Part shown: piece by piece, positions 35,271 to 46,580 of the stretch
Numbering within the stretch: the stretch's first letter is position 1
Layout: the number at the start of each line of letters is the position of its first letter
Assembly: GCA_037043015.1 (NCBI GenBank)
Contig: CM073326.1
Span: 5,057,845-5,121,844 of the forward strand
DNA: 64,000 nt
Source: Bryum argenteum
Lineage: Eukaryota > Streptophyta > Bryopsida > Bryales > Bryaceae
Direction of reading: 5' to 3'
Position numbers and translations under genes: made by a program
The notes under the pieces: generated by a model
The model's database searches: none
Seen by the model: only the letters and a program-made list of their open reading frames with translations
What the model was told of the DNA's origin: nothing

Positions 35271-35274
35271 AAAC

Positions 35275-36170
35275 CAAAATGAAAAGAAGTTATTTGGATC
35301 TCAACTGTACAAACTTGTAATAGATTTGTTGTAGGTCATGTGGACCAAAATTTGAGTCATGAGGCCCATAGATTGCGAAATTATAATGTATTGGTACGCA
35401 AACAAGGCTACATAGTTTTAATAGTGTCACTTTACAGTGGACATTCTATCAACAAATCTACTCCAATGAAAAAATCTCCAACTAGAAAAGTAATCAACCT
35501 TCATCTCCATATTACCCTTGTAACAAAAAAATCCACAAAAAAATAGCCCTTGCAATGGTGACAACTGCCAAAAAAGTATACGAAGGGAATGTAGTCCAAA
35601 ACTAGACCTTTCTGCATTCAAATCTACTCCTTATCTACAAAACATCATTGATCTCGTCAAGATTTCTACTATCAAGACTAGACTCTAAATAATTGAAATC
35701 CATCACAAAAAAACTAAAGTTGAAATCTAACACTCGATGGAGATATAGCTCCTCAAAAATCATCCATTTTTTCACCTTTTCTCAGTGAAGAACCATTAGT
35801 GCAGATCAATATTTGGAATAGAAACCTTCCAACTACAAAGTTGTTAGATTTCATCTTCATAGAAAAAAAAATTAATTAAAAACTATACTTTGGTTTCACA
35901 TGGTTGGCTTGCAATGGTAAAAACACGCTTAATATTGAAAACCCAAAACTAGAAGCCCTGCATTCACTAAAATGCATGCTATTAATACATACTTCATTGC
36001 ACAGGCCTAAATTTTTTATCACACAAACTAGACTTGACTTAGGACCCAACCCAAGTGATTCCGTCCAAACCAGAGTTTAGACAAAGGAGTTATGGCTCTT
36101 CAAATTTTTGCCATTCATCCAAAATGTAGAAAAACGACATAGGGGACATTTTGGCGTTAATGAAACATGC
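35275..36170 (+). repeat. dispersed repeat family B, direct copy
   Basis: Counterpart of 24490-25450 (opposite orientation) and 52580-53400 (same orientation). Non-coding, AT-rich. Confidence 0.65.
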
Positions 36171-36239
36171 ATACTAAGTTCCAAGAATTGTAAGTGTCTT
36201 ATACATGTAATCAAATGTTACTATAAATTCCATGCATGG

Positions 36240-36279
36240 GACAAAGTTGTACCCTCTGCCTAGAGGGTACAACTTTGTC
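36240..36279. repeat. perfect 18-bp hairpin with a 4-nt loop
   Basis: GACAAAGTTGTACCCTCT, loop GCCT, then AGAGGGTACAACTTTGTC. The arms match perfectly. No gene nearby. Confidence 0.95.
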
Positions 36280-36501
36280 AACCAAATATATTGTGTCAAA
36301 ATATAAAATAATTAAAAGCTGCCATAACCTCCATACTTCAATTTCTTTGCAATTCTTTTATATTAGAAGAAAGGAAGTATTCAAATGTATGAAAGTAATG
36401 TTCATTTCAAACCAATACTCTTATTGACCCAAAAAAATTGAGATGTATCAAATTGTAATCAACTAGAGAAGCACCAAATTTTTTATTCATTTGTTTCAAT
36501 A

Positions 36502-36773
36502 TTAACCCCTAAATGTCCAAGAAAGTGGAAATCGCTTTTTGGAATTTTCGCAAGGAGAAAATTCAGCCAACTTTTACCGTTATAATCTCAAGATTGGAGA
36601 AAAATTAACGGTTCAAATTTGACTCATTCGAGAAAAGGGTCAAGTTTTAACTTCAAGATCCTACGGTTGGATCTTCTAATCGATGCTTAGATTGAGTTTC
36701 TTTGCAGCTGAAGTAGAAGAAGGTTCTTTTTGATAATTTAAACAATTTTGTATCAAGGACATTTAGGGGTTAA
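36502..36773. mobile_element. TTAA-flanked MITE, CCCCTAAA family, copy 4 (inverted relative to copy 1)
   Basis: 264 bp at 36506-36769 between two TTAA. The ends are CCCCTAAATGTCC and GGACATTTAGGGG. The interior is the reverse complement of copy 1, including AGATCCTACGGTTGGATCT. Confidence 0.88.
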
Positions 36774-37575
36774 GTAGACCTTCCAAAAAATTACACTTGA
36801 TTTTCAAAATTCTTGATTCTTAAACTATGAAAATCTTTAAAACCTCAAAATATTAAATCAACCATGTTAATGCAGGCAGGACCATATTCCTACTGCTAGG
36901 ACAGGGTCTCATTGCACCCACGTAACAAAAAAGAAAGTGAAAACGCAAAGTTTAAAATTATTTGGTTTTAAATATTATAAGGATAAAAATATTATATTAG
37001 GATAAAAATTATTTGGTTTTAAAAAATTAGACCAAGGACCCCTTACTAATTGTCATATCCAAGAATGTAAAACCCCCAAACCTAAATCTCAAAAATATAA
37101 ACCCCTATAATCCCTTTTTAAATTCCGCAATGAGACCTTGTCCCAAGGAAGAAACTTCTAAAAACATTCATTATTTACCTAATGAACACTTAAACCTTCG
37201 GAATCATGTCAAGCCAACAAACCCTATGGAGATTGCCCAATAGGCTTATCCCCTATATTTTTTTCCTTGAGTTTTAGAATATTCTCTAGAATCTAAGGTT
37301 TGATGAAAGATTCATTCTACGTACGCGAAAAACCCTAGAACGATATTTCACGCGATCTACGCGACCGTCCAAGGGGAGAAAAGAAAGAATGATAGTCACC
37401 CACGTCATCACGATGAAATTTCGTCCCCGCACTCATCGTGACAAGTCGACCTCAAACTCAAAATTGTGTCCAAGCCATCAACATTCATGACAAAAACGAA
37501 AGAGAATTCGTGAACGACCAATTGTCGAGTGGGGCAAGCTGGGCCAAGAAAATGGGCTAGTCAACATTTTCAACG

Positions 37576-37604
<29 letters not shown>
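37576..37604 (+). repeat. poly(T) tract, 29 nt
   Basis: Uninterrupted T run. It could be the reverse of a retroposed poly(A) tail, but no retrogene body is evident on its left. Confidence 0.9.
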
Positions 37605-37608
<4 letters not shown>

Positions 37609-38230
37609 GCCCCGATGCGCGTGCGTCCAATGAGGATGGATGATAATGTCAATGGGAGTTGATGGGGCGGTGTCATATTTAAAAGCGAAATAAAAAGTGA
37701 TGGAGGGGAGGAGCTTGTGTATAGAAGAATGCCATGGCTCTTTTTGCTATGACGGCCTACTCGTATAGCTTGACGGCTCATGATCACAAAACATCATGCA
37801 TACATTCGGACTTATTCCGGTCAACGAGCGAAATTTCGAATCTGAAATTTCCGATTAGTTTTGGCCATAAGCTTCGGAAAAATACAACTTGGGGAAGGTG
37901 CAAGACAACAATGTTGTTGTGAGATTTGGGGACGCTACATTGTCGTTTGAGCTTTTTTCGGAGTAATACAATGTCAATGAGAATGTGACATACGCTAAGC
38001 TTGGAGATTTGTAAACACATGCAATAAATTAAATCGAGGAGACTAATAATATACATGAAAGCTTCTTAAATTATTTCTTCTCGTTGTTGTGGTTTTGGAA
38101 AAGTACAATGGTGTTGTTTTTTTGGAAAACTACAATATCGTTAAATCTAGGATAAAGGATACGCTAAGCTTTTGGGGTTTGGAGACAAAAGTTGTTTAAA
38201 TTATGGGTTTTGGGGGACAAGGGATTATCT

Positions 38231-38286
38231 TCCGAGATATAGAAAGAGCATTGTGAATTCCGAGATATAGAAAGAGCATTGTGAAT
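38231..38286 (+). repeat. exact 28-bp tandem duplication
   Basis: Two identical units starting TCCGAGATATAGAAAGAG and ending CATTGTGAAT, side by side. Confidence 0.95.
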
Positions 38287-41200
38287 GCATGAAGATTGTT
38301 GAATTTTCTATGATTGTTGAGTTCTTGTAAAAACTAGAATGTTTCGAGGTGAGTGTGGGAATTTGGCATTGAGTTGAGGTACACAAAAAATCATCACTAT
38401 ATAAAAAATACTAGAGAATAGGATTATAATTTGGGCGGATATAAATTATTAGTTGGGTAGAGGTACCCTTCATTTGACTGCCACCTTAATACATAGTAAA
38501 CTAAATAGCAACCATCTATACTACCATATTCATTTTTAATTACTTGTTTAACACATCAATCTAGATAGATAACCTCTTTTTTATCCGATTTTATGAAAAT
38601 TGACAAAGAGAATTGTCCGTGACTATTACACCCTCCTTACATTTGTCCAATTTTTCTGAAGTTGGGTACTTTGGCAAGCTACCAACCTCATAAAAATTAG
38701 TCTAGACCTTGGCCTCCAAAGTGCACATGAAAAAAACCTTGCCATAGAAAACTTATTTCAAATAAATTACAAACAGAAATAAAATCCTATACATGAAAAA
38801 ATAAAATTAGACTCTCCAAAAAAGTTCATCGTAAATAAGAGATTTCAAAAAATCCTAAATACGGGTGAATGGGAGTGCTTTAAAGTTTTCATTGACCCAA
38901 AAATGGTCGTTTGGGCTTTTAGAAGTCAAGTGCAAGATAAATATTAAAACGTAGAATGACTATGTAGCTATCTTAATTTTCCTAAATTGGTAGCTATAAT
39001 AAACATTAGTAATCTAATTTTTTATATACAAACTAAGTTGGTAATAGTGCACATGAACAAAATGATAGGTATTCAACTTTTCAAGAGATGCATGTGTATT
39101 CTGTCGATTTAGTAAAATTGAAAAATAAAATAGCTTGGTTTCTTATTTTTTGCTAGAGATAAATCTTCAACATGAAATGAAATTGGTTATACATTAGCAA
39201 TGATAATATGCAAATAGTGTTTGAACCAATATGAATGTTGTGATTCCTAAATCAAGTTTATCATTCTATAATACAATATATTTTAATTGAAAGATACAAT
39301 TTTAGATGATTGGTTTGTATATATATTTATACTAACTTGGAGCTATAGGTAAATAGGAAGTTTATGAATATGACAATATATTATTTTTGTAGTTCTGGAA
39401 ATACCAAGAGTAGTCCAGAGTATACCTCACATATAGAAGCATAAGAACATCTTCATTCAAAAGGACTTTTACATACCATTTGTTAGTAGTGATTGTAGGT
39501 GAGCGGTTGCCTTCCTTTGCCCCCCTTTGATTTTTCCCAAAGGCCACCACATTGACTTCTTTATGTCGTTGTTAGAAGGGTTGTAAAGCATCTAAGAAGT
39601 TGGCTACAATAGCAATTCACTCACAAGGACCTCTGCATGTGTATTATTTAAAAAGCAATGAAAGATAAGTGTAGGTGAGGAGTTGTCCTCCGCCCACCTC
39701 TGGCCCCCCTCCCTTTTTTTTCTTCTTGTTGTCACCAACTGACACCATTCACTTCTTTATCTCGTAATTTCAATAAGAGTTTTAAAATCACCAAGGAAGT
39801 TGGGTACTCATGCTAGTACATAGTATATTTACCTGTAGGTGAAATAGTGTTGAAACCATTTTTTATTCCTAAAAATGTTGGAAAAATTATATTGACCTCT
39901 TAGATTGAAGCTAAATTGGGTATTATATCACCTTATAAGAGCCAAATGTTTACCTCACTATAACAACCTTTCTATCTTGGAAGGATTATTCTCAAGTAAA
40001 GTTCCTCCTTGCCATACCAAAAGCCTTTAGCAACCAATAAGTTGATGTTGCAATCTTCATATCTTATGACACCATCAAGTATTCAAGTTTGAACTTCAAA
40101 CTTTCACCATGAAGACCTATAAGTATACAAATGAAAGCTCCAAAAACAATTGAAGTAAAAATTGAATAAAGTTCTGACTAACTCAATGCCTCAAATATTT
40201 ATATACAGAGATTTGTTAGCTAATTCTTCACAACTAATTTCAAAGAAATGGATACTTTTCCTCCACAGGAAGTACATGTAGGTCCATTATAAATTCAAAT
40301 TTTGATTATTAATATAATCACCATAAACACATTCAAATTGCACATTTTAGAAATACCTACAAGTTCACCTTCAAAATTTTGTAAAATATTCTCAAGGGTC
40401 CCAAAATCATTATTCTAGCATCTCCAATCTTCTACTTCCTTCGCACATTAACTACTCGCAAAGCTAACTTCATCCATGCTAATATTTCGCAAGCTCTCTC
40501 TATACACAATAAACTAACACTTTATTCACACAAAGTGCCGATTAACAGTACGACGGAGAAGGCCACCAGCCAGTCAAGAATTTCATCTTCGACCAATCAC
40601 ATTTCAATCACATTTAAGATTTCTCCTCAATTTCTTCACCACCGTAGTGTAAACCGGCCCTAACCATGTACACCTCCCATCCCATACTCTATTGCGACGT
40701 TTAAACATTCCCAAAACAAAATAACCCAATACAAGAAAAACCCAAAAAAGTACGATACGCTCGTCGAGAAATCCCAAAAATTGTCCCCCACACACGAGCA
40801 TCCAATCGCAAAAAAAAAAACAAAAAAACTGAAAACAACATGCAAAGTGGAACCAATACCATGGTGACTCCTGCGTAACCAGGATGGGTCACATGTCCGT
40901 GAAAAAAAGCGCGAAAAAGCCCCCCGGAAAAAATCATTCCACCTACAGATTTAGGGGCGTTGCGGCTTGACCTCATAATAATTGCTTGATTGGAAACGTA
41001 CAACCACCTACTAGGGTTTGAATGTTTCAACTATAGAGGTATGGGTACTATGGACGAATTATAATGGAATCTTCGTACTCCGCATGTATGCGAAAGTTGT
41101 ATTTTAGTGCGTCTAGTTGGTTGAAGCACGATGTGAGTAGCAAGTAGTCCGTTAGTTCGGTTATTCAACATCCTTACATGGCGGTTTTGCACAATTTGAA

Positions 41201-41316
41201 ACTACAAATATAGTGTTGTCACACTATATGATTAGGGTTTGCGATAATTTATTTACTCTATATGTTTTTTTCTTTTTAATACTAAAACCACAACAATTTC
41301 TGCAACTTACATGCGG

Positions 41317-41585
41317 TTAACCCCTAACTCTCTTTGTTGCAAAACAGTCTTAAGTCACAGAATTTGACCTTCCTTTAGATTAAGCTCAAAAAATCTCAAT
41401 CCAAGCATTATTTAAAAGATTCAACCGTAAGATATCAAAGTTCACTTGACATTCTTCTCACATATCAAATTTGAACCGTTCATTCTTCCTCATTTGTGAG
41501 ATTATAATGGTCGAAGTTGGCTGAGTTTTTCTCCTGCGGGAACCTCCAAAACCCGTTTCGGGTTTTAAGGAGAGTTAGGGGTGAA
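41317..41585. mobile_element. TTAA-flanked MITE, CCCCTAAA family, copy 6
   Basis: 261 bp at 41321-41581. Left border TTAA, right border TGAA (one change). The ends are CCCCTAACTCTC and GAGAGTTAGGGG. The interior matches copy 1 orientation (CAATCCAAGCATTATTTAAA, TGAGATTATAATGGTC). Confidence 0.85.
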
Positions 41586-41592
41586 CTCATTA

Positions 41593-41910
41593 TTAGGGCC
41601 ACTTTATACTTGGGGCCGGATTGAGGGCCGGCCCGAATTCTTCAAATTTCAACCAATAGGATGGCTCGATTCTTTTAAATCGGGCCCAAGGGCTTTATAC
41701 TAGGACCCGACTAGGGCCCGACCAAAACTTCACTTTATCCTATGTAGCATCCCACGTGGCACCGTTTTGGCGCCAAAATGTTCGGGTCCAAGTGATGCAA
41801 TTGGGACAAGGTTTACCAAGTCCCGAACTCCTCAACTTGGGCCCAAGCCCTAATTGTCGAATCCGGCCCAGCCTCTAGCCGGCTCTGGCCTCTGTATAAA
41901 GTGGCCCTTA
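41593..41910. mobile_element. TTA-flanked MITE (PIF/Harbinger-like)
   Basis: 312 bp at 41596-41907, flanked by TTA on both sides. Terminal inverted repeats GGGCCACTTTATAC and GTATAAAGTGGCCC. The interior is GC-rich with many GGGCCCGA-type words. A TTA target duplication with GGGCC ends is the Tourist/Harbinger pattern. It sits 11 bp from the end of a TTAA-family copy. Confidence 0.85.
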
Positions 41911-41986
41911 GAGTAGTGTGAGTTCATGGTTTATTATGTTGCTTTTTCAACAAACATGAGATTCATCATTGTTGTCTCATTCCCGA

Positions 41987-42231
41987 TTAACCCCTAAAGT
42001 TGACAAGAGTCCAATTTGGGTCGTTTTGACTCTAAACAAAGTTATGATTCCTACCAACAAAATGGAATTTGAAATAGATGCATTTCATAAATTTGATAGG
42101 TAAACAATTTGGCATTCTTGGTAGTAGGTTGAAACCTTCAAATTTGAATTTTTAAGTAAATAATTATGTCACATTGATTTCAAAAACAATTATTTGGGGG
42201 TCATTTTGGGCTAGTTGACTTTAGGGATGAG
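41987..42231. mobile_element. TTAA-associated MITE, divergent subfamily (copy 7)
   Basis: Left border TTAA at 41987-41990 with CCCCTAAAGTTGAC; right end GTTGACTTTAGGGA followed by TGAG. About 237 bp. The interior does not resemble the other copies, so it shares only the ends. Confidence 0.6.
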
Positions 42232-43555
42232 AAAAGCCTTATTTTAAAATTTTAAAGTCTTGTTACACAATCAAAGTAACAGAAGGGACATAAGGCAGAC
42301 ATGATATCAAGCTAATATCAGAACCAAAAAACTGATATTCATTTTGCTTAATCTCTGGACCATGGTTACCGGAGTATAAAGAATATGCCGTATTTGTTCC
42401 AGGAATCTTTCACGTACATACATATTTTATGTACATCTAAAGTACTCAGAATCATCTGATCATGGTTACTTACAAGTACCACAAATTGTCTCTAAGTATG
42501 CACCATTTAGTCTGAATTTGAAAATACAGGAATATTCTTGTACTCAGCTGAAAATAGTGCAAGTTATAAATAGAATATTCCCTAGTGCTAAAGAGGAAAC
42601 TTGGTAAAGAATTTAACATTTGATAGTAGAATGTGAGTTGTTTCAAACACACTCTTCATAAGCAATTATACACTCAAAGATATTTTGCACTTCAAGTTGG
42701 CTTTGCATTGAAGTGAGGTACAAAGACCTATACCACTGTTGTTATGTCATGTGGGCAAATCATCAAGGGTAGGTCGAACGAACACTTTATTCAAGCCAAC
42801 CCTCACGGGTCTGGTGTTCTTCTTCTTCTTCTTCTGAGGTACAAAGACTCAAATTTTCATACAAACATTGAACATCATTCCTTTCTTTGTAATTGCAGGG
42901 TTTGTAGTTGATATTACAACCACATTCTTGTAACATGGAATTGCAACCTAAAAGTTAAACCTTAAAATTCTTTATATGTTATTGGAGCTTGGAACCTCAC
43001 AACTGCAATTTTCTACCTCTATGTACTCCTCGGAGTGTGAACCATATTTTCTTACTTTTTCTTTTGGTCTTCCAAAAGTATAATCTCATAATTGAGCCTA
43101 TTTTTAGTCATTATTCCTGAAATTGATTATTGGATGTTGATCATATACAAGATTGTGACATCCAAAGTTTGTGCAGAAGTTTTCAGTGAAATTTCTAAAA
43201 ACTTTGGAGCTTGCCTTTATGAAGATTTGAAGGTTGCCCTTGTACAGTTGGTAATTCTTTTGATGTGGGACCCTTTGATACTCAAATAATGATTTGGTTA
43301 TGAACAAATTTTCAAAAAGGAAAAACATTAAAAAAAGTTTCAAAATGAAATGTTTTTTTGGCCGTTTAGGGTGCAAAAACTAAATTTTTTATTAAAAACC
43401 TCTAAAATTAGAATTTGACTTTGCAACTTGTTGCACACACAACTTGTAGTATAGGGAAAACTCAATAAAAAACTTAGTCAAAAAATTTCCCAAAAACTTA
43501 GGCTACGTGAGATGTTGAGAGACCGTTGTGGTCTCCAAGGAAAGTTAGACCTCCA
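42232..43555. other. AT-rich spacer
   Basis: No gene. A TAGGTCGAACGAACACTTTA...(TTC)n segment at 42760-42840 resembles 58330-58400 and may be a small dispersed repeat ending in TTC units. Confidence 0.4.
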
Positions 43556-43826
43556 TTAACCCCTAAACGACCACGGCCACCGATTTGGCTTTTACAGTCA
43601 AGGCCAAAAAAAAAAATTCAGTCAACTTCAAATGTTATGATCTCACATTCAATGATGATCCAACGGTTGAAAAATTTCACACTACTATCGATAGTAGTCT
43701 ACTTCAAGATCCTACGGTTGAAATTATCAAAAATTTCCAAAAATATTGTACGTACCCCCTATTAGTACATAGTGGTCAGTGTTGGGATTTCAAGCTCCCA
43801 AAACATCGTGGATCTTTAGGGGTTAA
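43556..43826. mobile_element. TTAA-flanked MITE, CCCCTAAA family, copy 8
   Basis: 263 bp at 43560-43822 between two TTAA. The ends are CCCCTAAACGACCACG and CGTGGATCTTTAGGGG. It contains AAGATCCTACGGTTGAAA. Confidence 0.85.
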
Positions 43827-44240
43827 GAATGCTTTTATTACAAGTGATGTTTTGATATTCATTAAATTACAAGTTTGAGTTACACATGAACAATTTGTGC
43901 AATTATTAAAATTATTAACTTATTTTGATTTTGAACCAAACAATGTACTTATAATTTGAGCAATACATCAGGGACCAAGGCAAAAGCTAGGAGAGCGGGG
44001 GGAGGGAGTTTTTGTATTTTCCACAATCTAAAAAGAGGCCTTATTAGAACTACCTCTTGGAGCATACTTCTAAAGCTAGGGGTCAAATTTTTTTTATTGA
44101 ATCAAATGCTTGCAAATTAATATCCAATCTACTTTTAGTATGCGTTATAAGTTTGGCTTACATACAATCTACTTCTCTAAAGATTCTCCGACCATTCTTA
44201 TTGAAAAATTTGATGTTGGTGTAGTATAGTCTAGCTTGGG

Positions 44241-44571
44241 TTAACACCTAAAGGCCCAAAAAAGCCGGAATGGCTTTTTGAGGTTCCTCTACGAAAAAAC
44301 ATTTAGCCAACATTGACCATTATGATATCACAAATGAAGAAGAATCAAGGGTTCAGATTTAGCATGTGAGTAAAAAGGCAAGTTGAATTAGAAATCCTTC
44401 ATCTCGATCTTCTAAATACATTTTTGGTTGAGATTTTAAAGGCCTATAGTAAAAAAAATCATATTTTATCATTTTGGCAATTTTACCTGATGAATCAATG
44501 TACGCGGTCACTACAGTTTTTATATTTGTGTCAAATTTTATGCTACAAAGCCTCTAGCTATCACTATCTGA
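44241..44571. mobile_element. TTAA-family MITE, copy 9, right end missing
   Basis: TTAA followed by CACCTAAAGGCCC and the usual interior (ATTATGATATCACAAATGAAG). No right terminus found; the foldback element at 44572 starts where it fades. Confidence 0.6.
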
Positions 44572-45006
44572 GGGTCTCTTTACACTTTGGACCACGACTA
44601 TGAAAAATCATTTTCATAGTTGTGGCTCTTGGCCAAGAGCCGTGACAATGGTAAATCAAAAGCTTAAAGTGGATTTGGACCGAGAGAAGTTCAAGCTCCA
44701 TATGTTGCTCCTCATCATTCTCTCCTATACTCTCCCCTTTCTCCTCCTTTCTTTTTAAAATAATTGGACTCTAACCAATCACTGATTTTTGAGCCTCTTT
44801 GCCTCGACTCAACTGTAATCGAGGAGACCATGAAAGCATTATCCACCATGATAAACTTTAGCATACTTTGGGACCTCAAGGGTAGTGATTATTCTCCCTT
44901 TTTCAAGGTAGTGTAACGCCAACTGGGACCAAGAGCACTTTACTCTCCAATCACAAGTTTTAGAAGGCCGTGGTCAATCTTCGTGGTCCATACCGTAAAG
45001 CGACCC
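44572..45006. mobile_element. 435-bp element with about 26-bp terminal inverted repeats and internal palindromes
   Basis: Left end GGGTCTCTTTACACTTTGG then ACCACGA; right end TCGTGG then TCCATACCGTAAAGCGACCC. Flanks are TGA and TAA, suggesting a 3-bp target site of the TWA kind. Just inside the left end are two nested hairpins: ACTATGAAAA/TTTTCATAGT, and the perfect palindrome GGCTCTTGGCCAAGAGCC at 44624-44641. Confidence 0.65.
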
Positions 45007-45133
45007 TAAAAGAGAGAATGGTGAGGATTTATATAAGAAAATTGAGCATAAACTTGTTCCACTTCAAATCCACTTTACACTACAAGAGTGACCAAGTCAC
45101 TCAAAAAATCCATTTCTGATTTATCATGGCCAC

Positions 45134-45151
45134 GGCTCTTGGCCAAGAGCC
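45134..45151. repeat. second copy of the 18-bp perfect palindrome
   Basis: GGCTCTTGGCCAAGAGCC, extended by nearly complementary CATGGCCAC and ACGACCATG to a 36-bp imperfect palindrome. It lies outside the 435-bp element, so it may mark the end of a second, decayed copy. Confidence 0.9.
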
Positions 45152-45617
45152 ACGACCATGAAAAAGATCTTAACTTTCTCGATCATGGCTCTTGAAAAAG
45201 GTCCCTAAGTAAGTCTTGACACTTAGCACAAAATGTGTGAAACACATTTCTATGCAAATATTGATCTCTTTTGGGACAAATACCAAGGTGGTGTTGTTGT
45301 TCAACATTTGGAAAAATAAGCAACATCATCCATTTGAAAGATAGAAAAGTCATCAAGTATAATATAAACCTCTCCTTCAAATGGGGGCCCTTCAAATATG
45401 GGTCCGGTGTCTGTGAGATCATATGCCATTTGTTGGAACTTTTGAAAATTCTTTCTTATCCCTTTTCCTCTGTTTGTAAGTTTTCCACCATTTGCCTTTT
45501 TTATTGGGACTTTTGTGTATAGGGGTTGAAATACCAAGTCAAATTATACGTTAAATAGTGTAGTATATGATCTAATACATGGTCATCAGCTAATTTTAGT
45601 ATAATTAAATAAAAAGC

Positions 45618-46164
45618 TTAACCCCTAACTTTCCTTAAAACTCAAAATGGGTTTTGGAGGTTCCCGTAGGAGAAAAACTCAACCAACTTTGACCATTATA
45701 ATCTCACAAATGAGGAAGAATGAACGGTTCAAATTTGGTATGTGAGAAGCAAGTCAAGTGAACTTTGAGATCTTACCGTTGAATTTTTTAAGTAATGCTT
45801 AGATTGAGATTTTTTAAGGATTTGTCCAAAAGAAGGTCAAATTTTGTGACTTAGACCGTTTTGCAACAAGGAAATTTAGGGGTTAAATTTGGTCATCCTA
45901 AATTTTCTTGATGGAAGAATACCTAAATTTCAAAATTTGACCTTCTCTAACTTCAAGTGTGAAGAAGCTCAATCTAAGCATTATTAAGAAGATCCATCCG
46001 CTAAATCTCATATTTACCTAAACATTATACTCGCATATCAAATTTGACTTGTTGGTTTTTATTTTTATTTGTGAGATCATAATGGTGAAGGTTGGTTGAA
46101 TTTTCTCTTCTTACGGGAACCCTCCAAAACCCATTTTGGATTGTAAGAAAAGTATGGGATTGAA
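45618..46164. mobile_element. two head-to-head TTAA MITEs forming a 547-bp palindromic unit (copies 10 and 11)
   Basis: Copy 10 spans 45622-45882 (CCCCTAACTTTCC to GGAAATTTAGGGG) with TTAA on both sides. Copy 11, about 45894-46159, has the opposite orientation and ends GGGA followed by TTGAA. The flanks match the repeat at 53460-53560, where a single TTAA stands in place of the whole unit. Confidence 0.8.
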
Positions 46165-46344
46165 CATTATATGGATGGTCCTAGGGATGAGATTTCAAGT
46201 GAGTATGTGTAAATATCATGTAAAGTATGTCTTGAGGAAAGTGAAGAAAATACAAGAAGATAGATATATCCCTACTTCAGTTAAAGAAGATAGGTGTAAA
46301 GAGGCTTTAGGCAACATATAAAGATGAGGTTTTATGTATATGTG

Positions 46345-46578
46345 TGTCATGGGCCAAGGCCTCGTTGATAAGCTCGGATGTTCACTCGCTATTAATTTTA
46401 TAAATAGAACTTCGGCAGTAGAGCTAAAGTATAGCCTCGGCAGTAGAGCTAAAGTATAGCCTCGGCAGTTGAGCCAAGAGATTAGTATATAAGGGACTCT
46501 TATTCATTGTAAACCTAAGTCTTGGATCAATATATTTCTTTTGTAGTTTTTGCTTGTTTTTGTGACTAGACTCTTACA
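46345..46578 (+). repeat. 5' LTR of the gypsy element
   Basis: 234 bp. U3 holds a tandem repeat of CGGCAGTAGAGCTAAAGTAT (period 25) just before the TATA box. The 3' LTR differs mostly inside these repeats, and by a few bases near the end. Confidence 0.95.
46486..46492 (+). promoter_or_regulatory. TATA box of the gypsy LTR
   Basis: TATATAA. It places a transcription start at about 46512-46520, which includes AAGTCTTGGAT at 46517-46527. Confidence 0.75.
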
Positions 46579-46580
46579 TA

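Larger units (their letters stand above)
36774..41316. other. AT-rich repeat-laden region, no supported gene
   Basis: Holds a run of 29 T at 37576-37604, an exact 28-bp tandem duplication at 38231-38286, and a decayed end of a long TTAA-family element (TTTGGGCTTTTAGAAGTCAA) at about 38911-38930. Two neighbouring copies of a GGTGAG.GGTTG...CCCCCCTT...ACTTCTTTAT repeat lie at 39490-39570 and 39675-39770; a reverse copy is at 62310-62480. A minus-strand frame at 40701-41030 has a hydrophobic stretch but no recognisable family. Confidence 0.45.

Noticed and set aside
37576..37604. Poly(T) run as the tail of a retrogene
   Set aside because: No intronless gene-like sequence or target duplication could be found beside it.
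40701..41030. Minus-strand frame with a hydrophobic stretch, possibly a small membrane protein
   Set aside because: The hydrophobic part comes from A-rich/T-rich runs, no family match, and the leader-like AGGGTTT motif is on the wrong strand.
42760..42840. TAGGTCGAACGAAC...TTC repeat segment as a tRNA-derived SINE
   Set aside because: Only one loose B-box-like word, no convincing A box, and just one partner at 58330-58400; too little to call.
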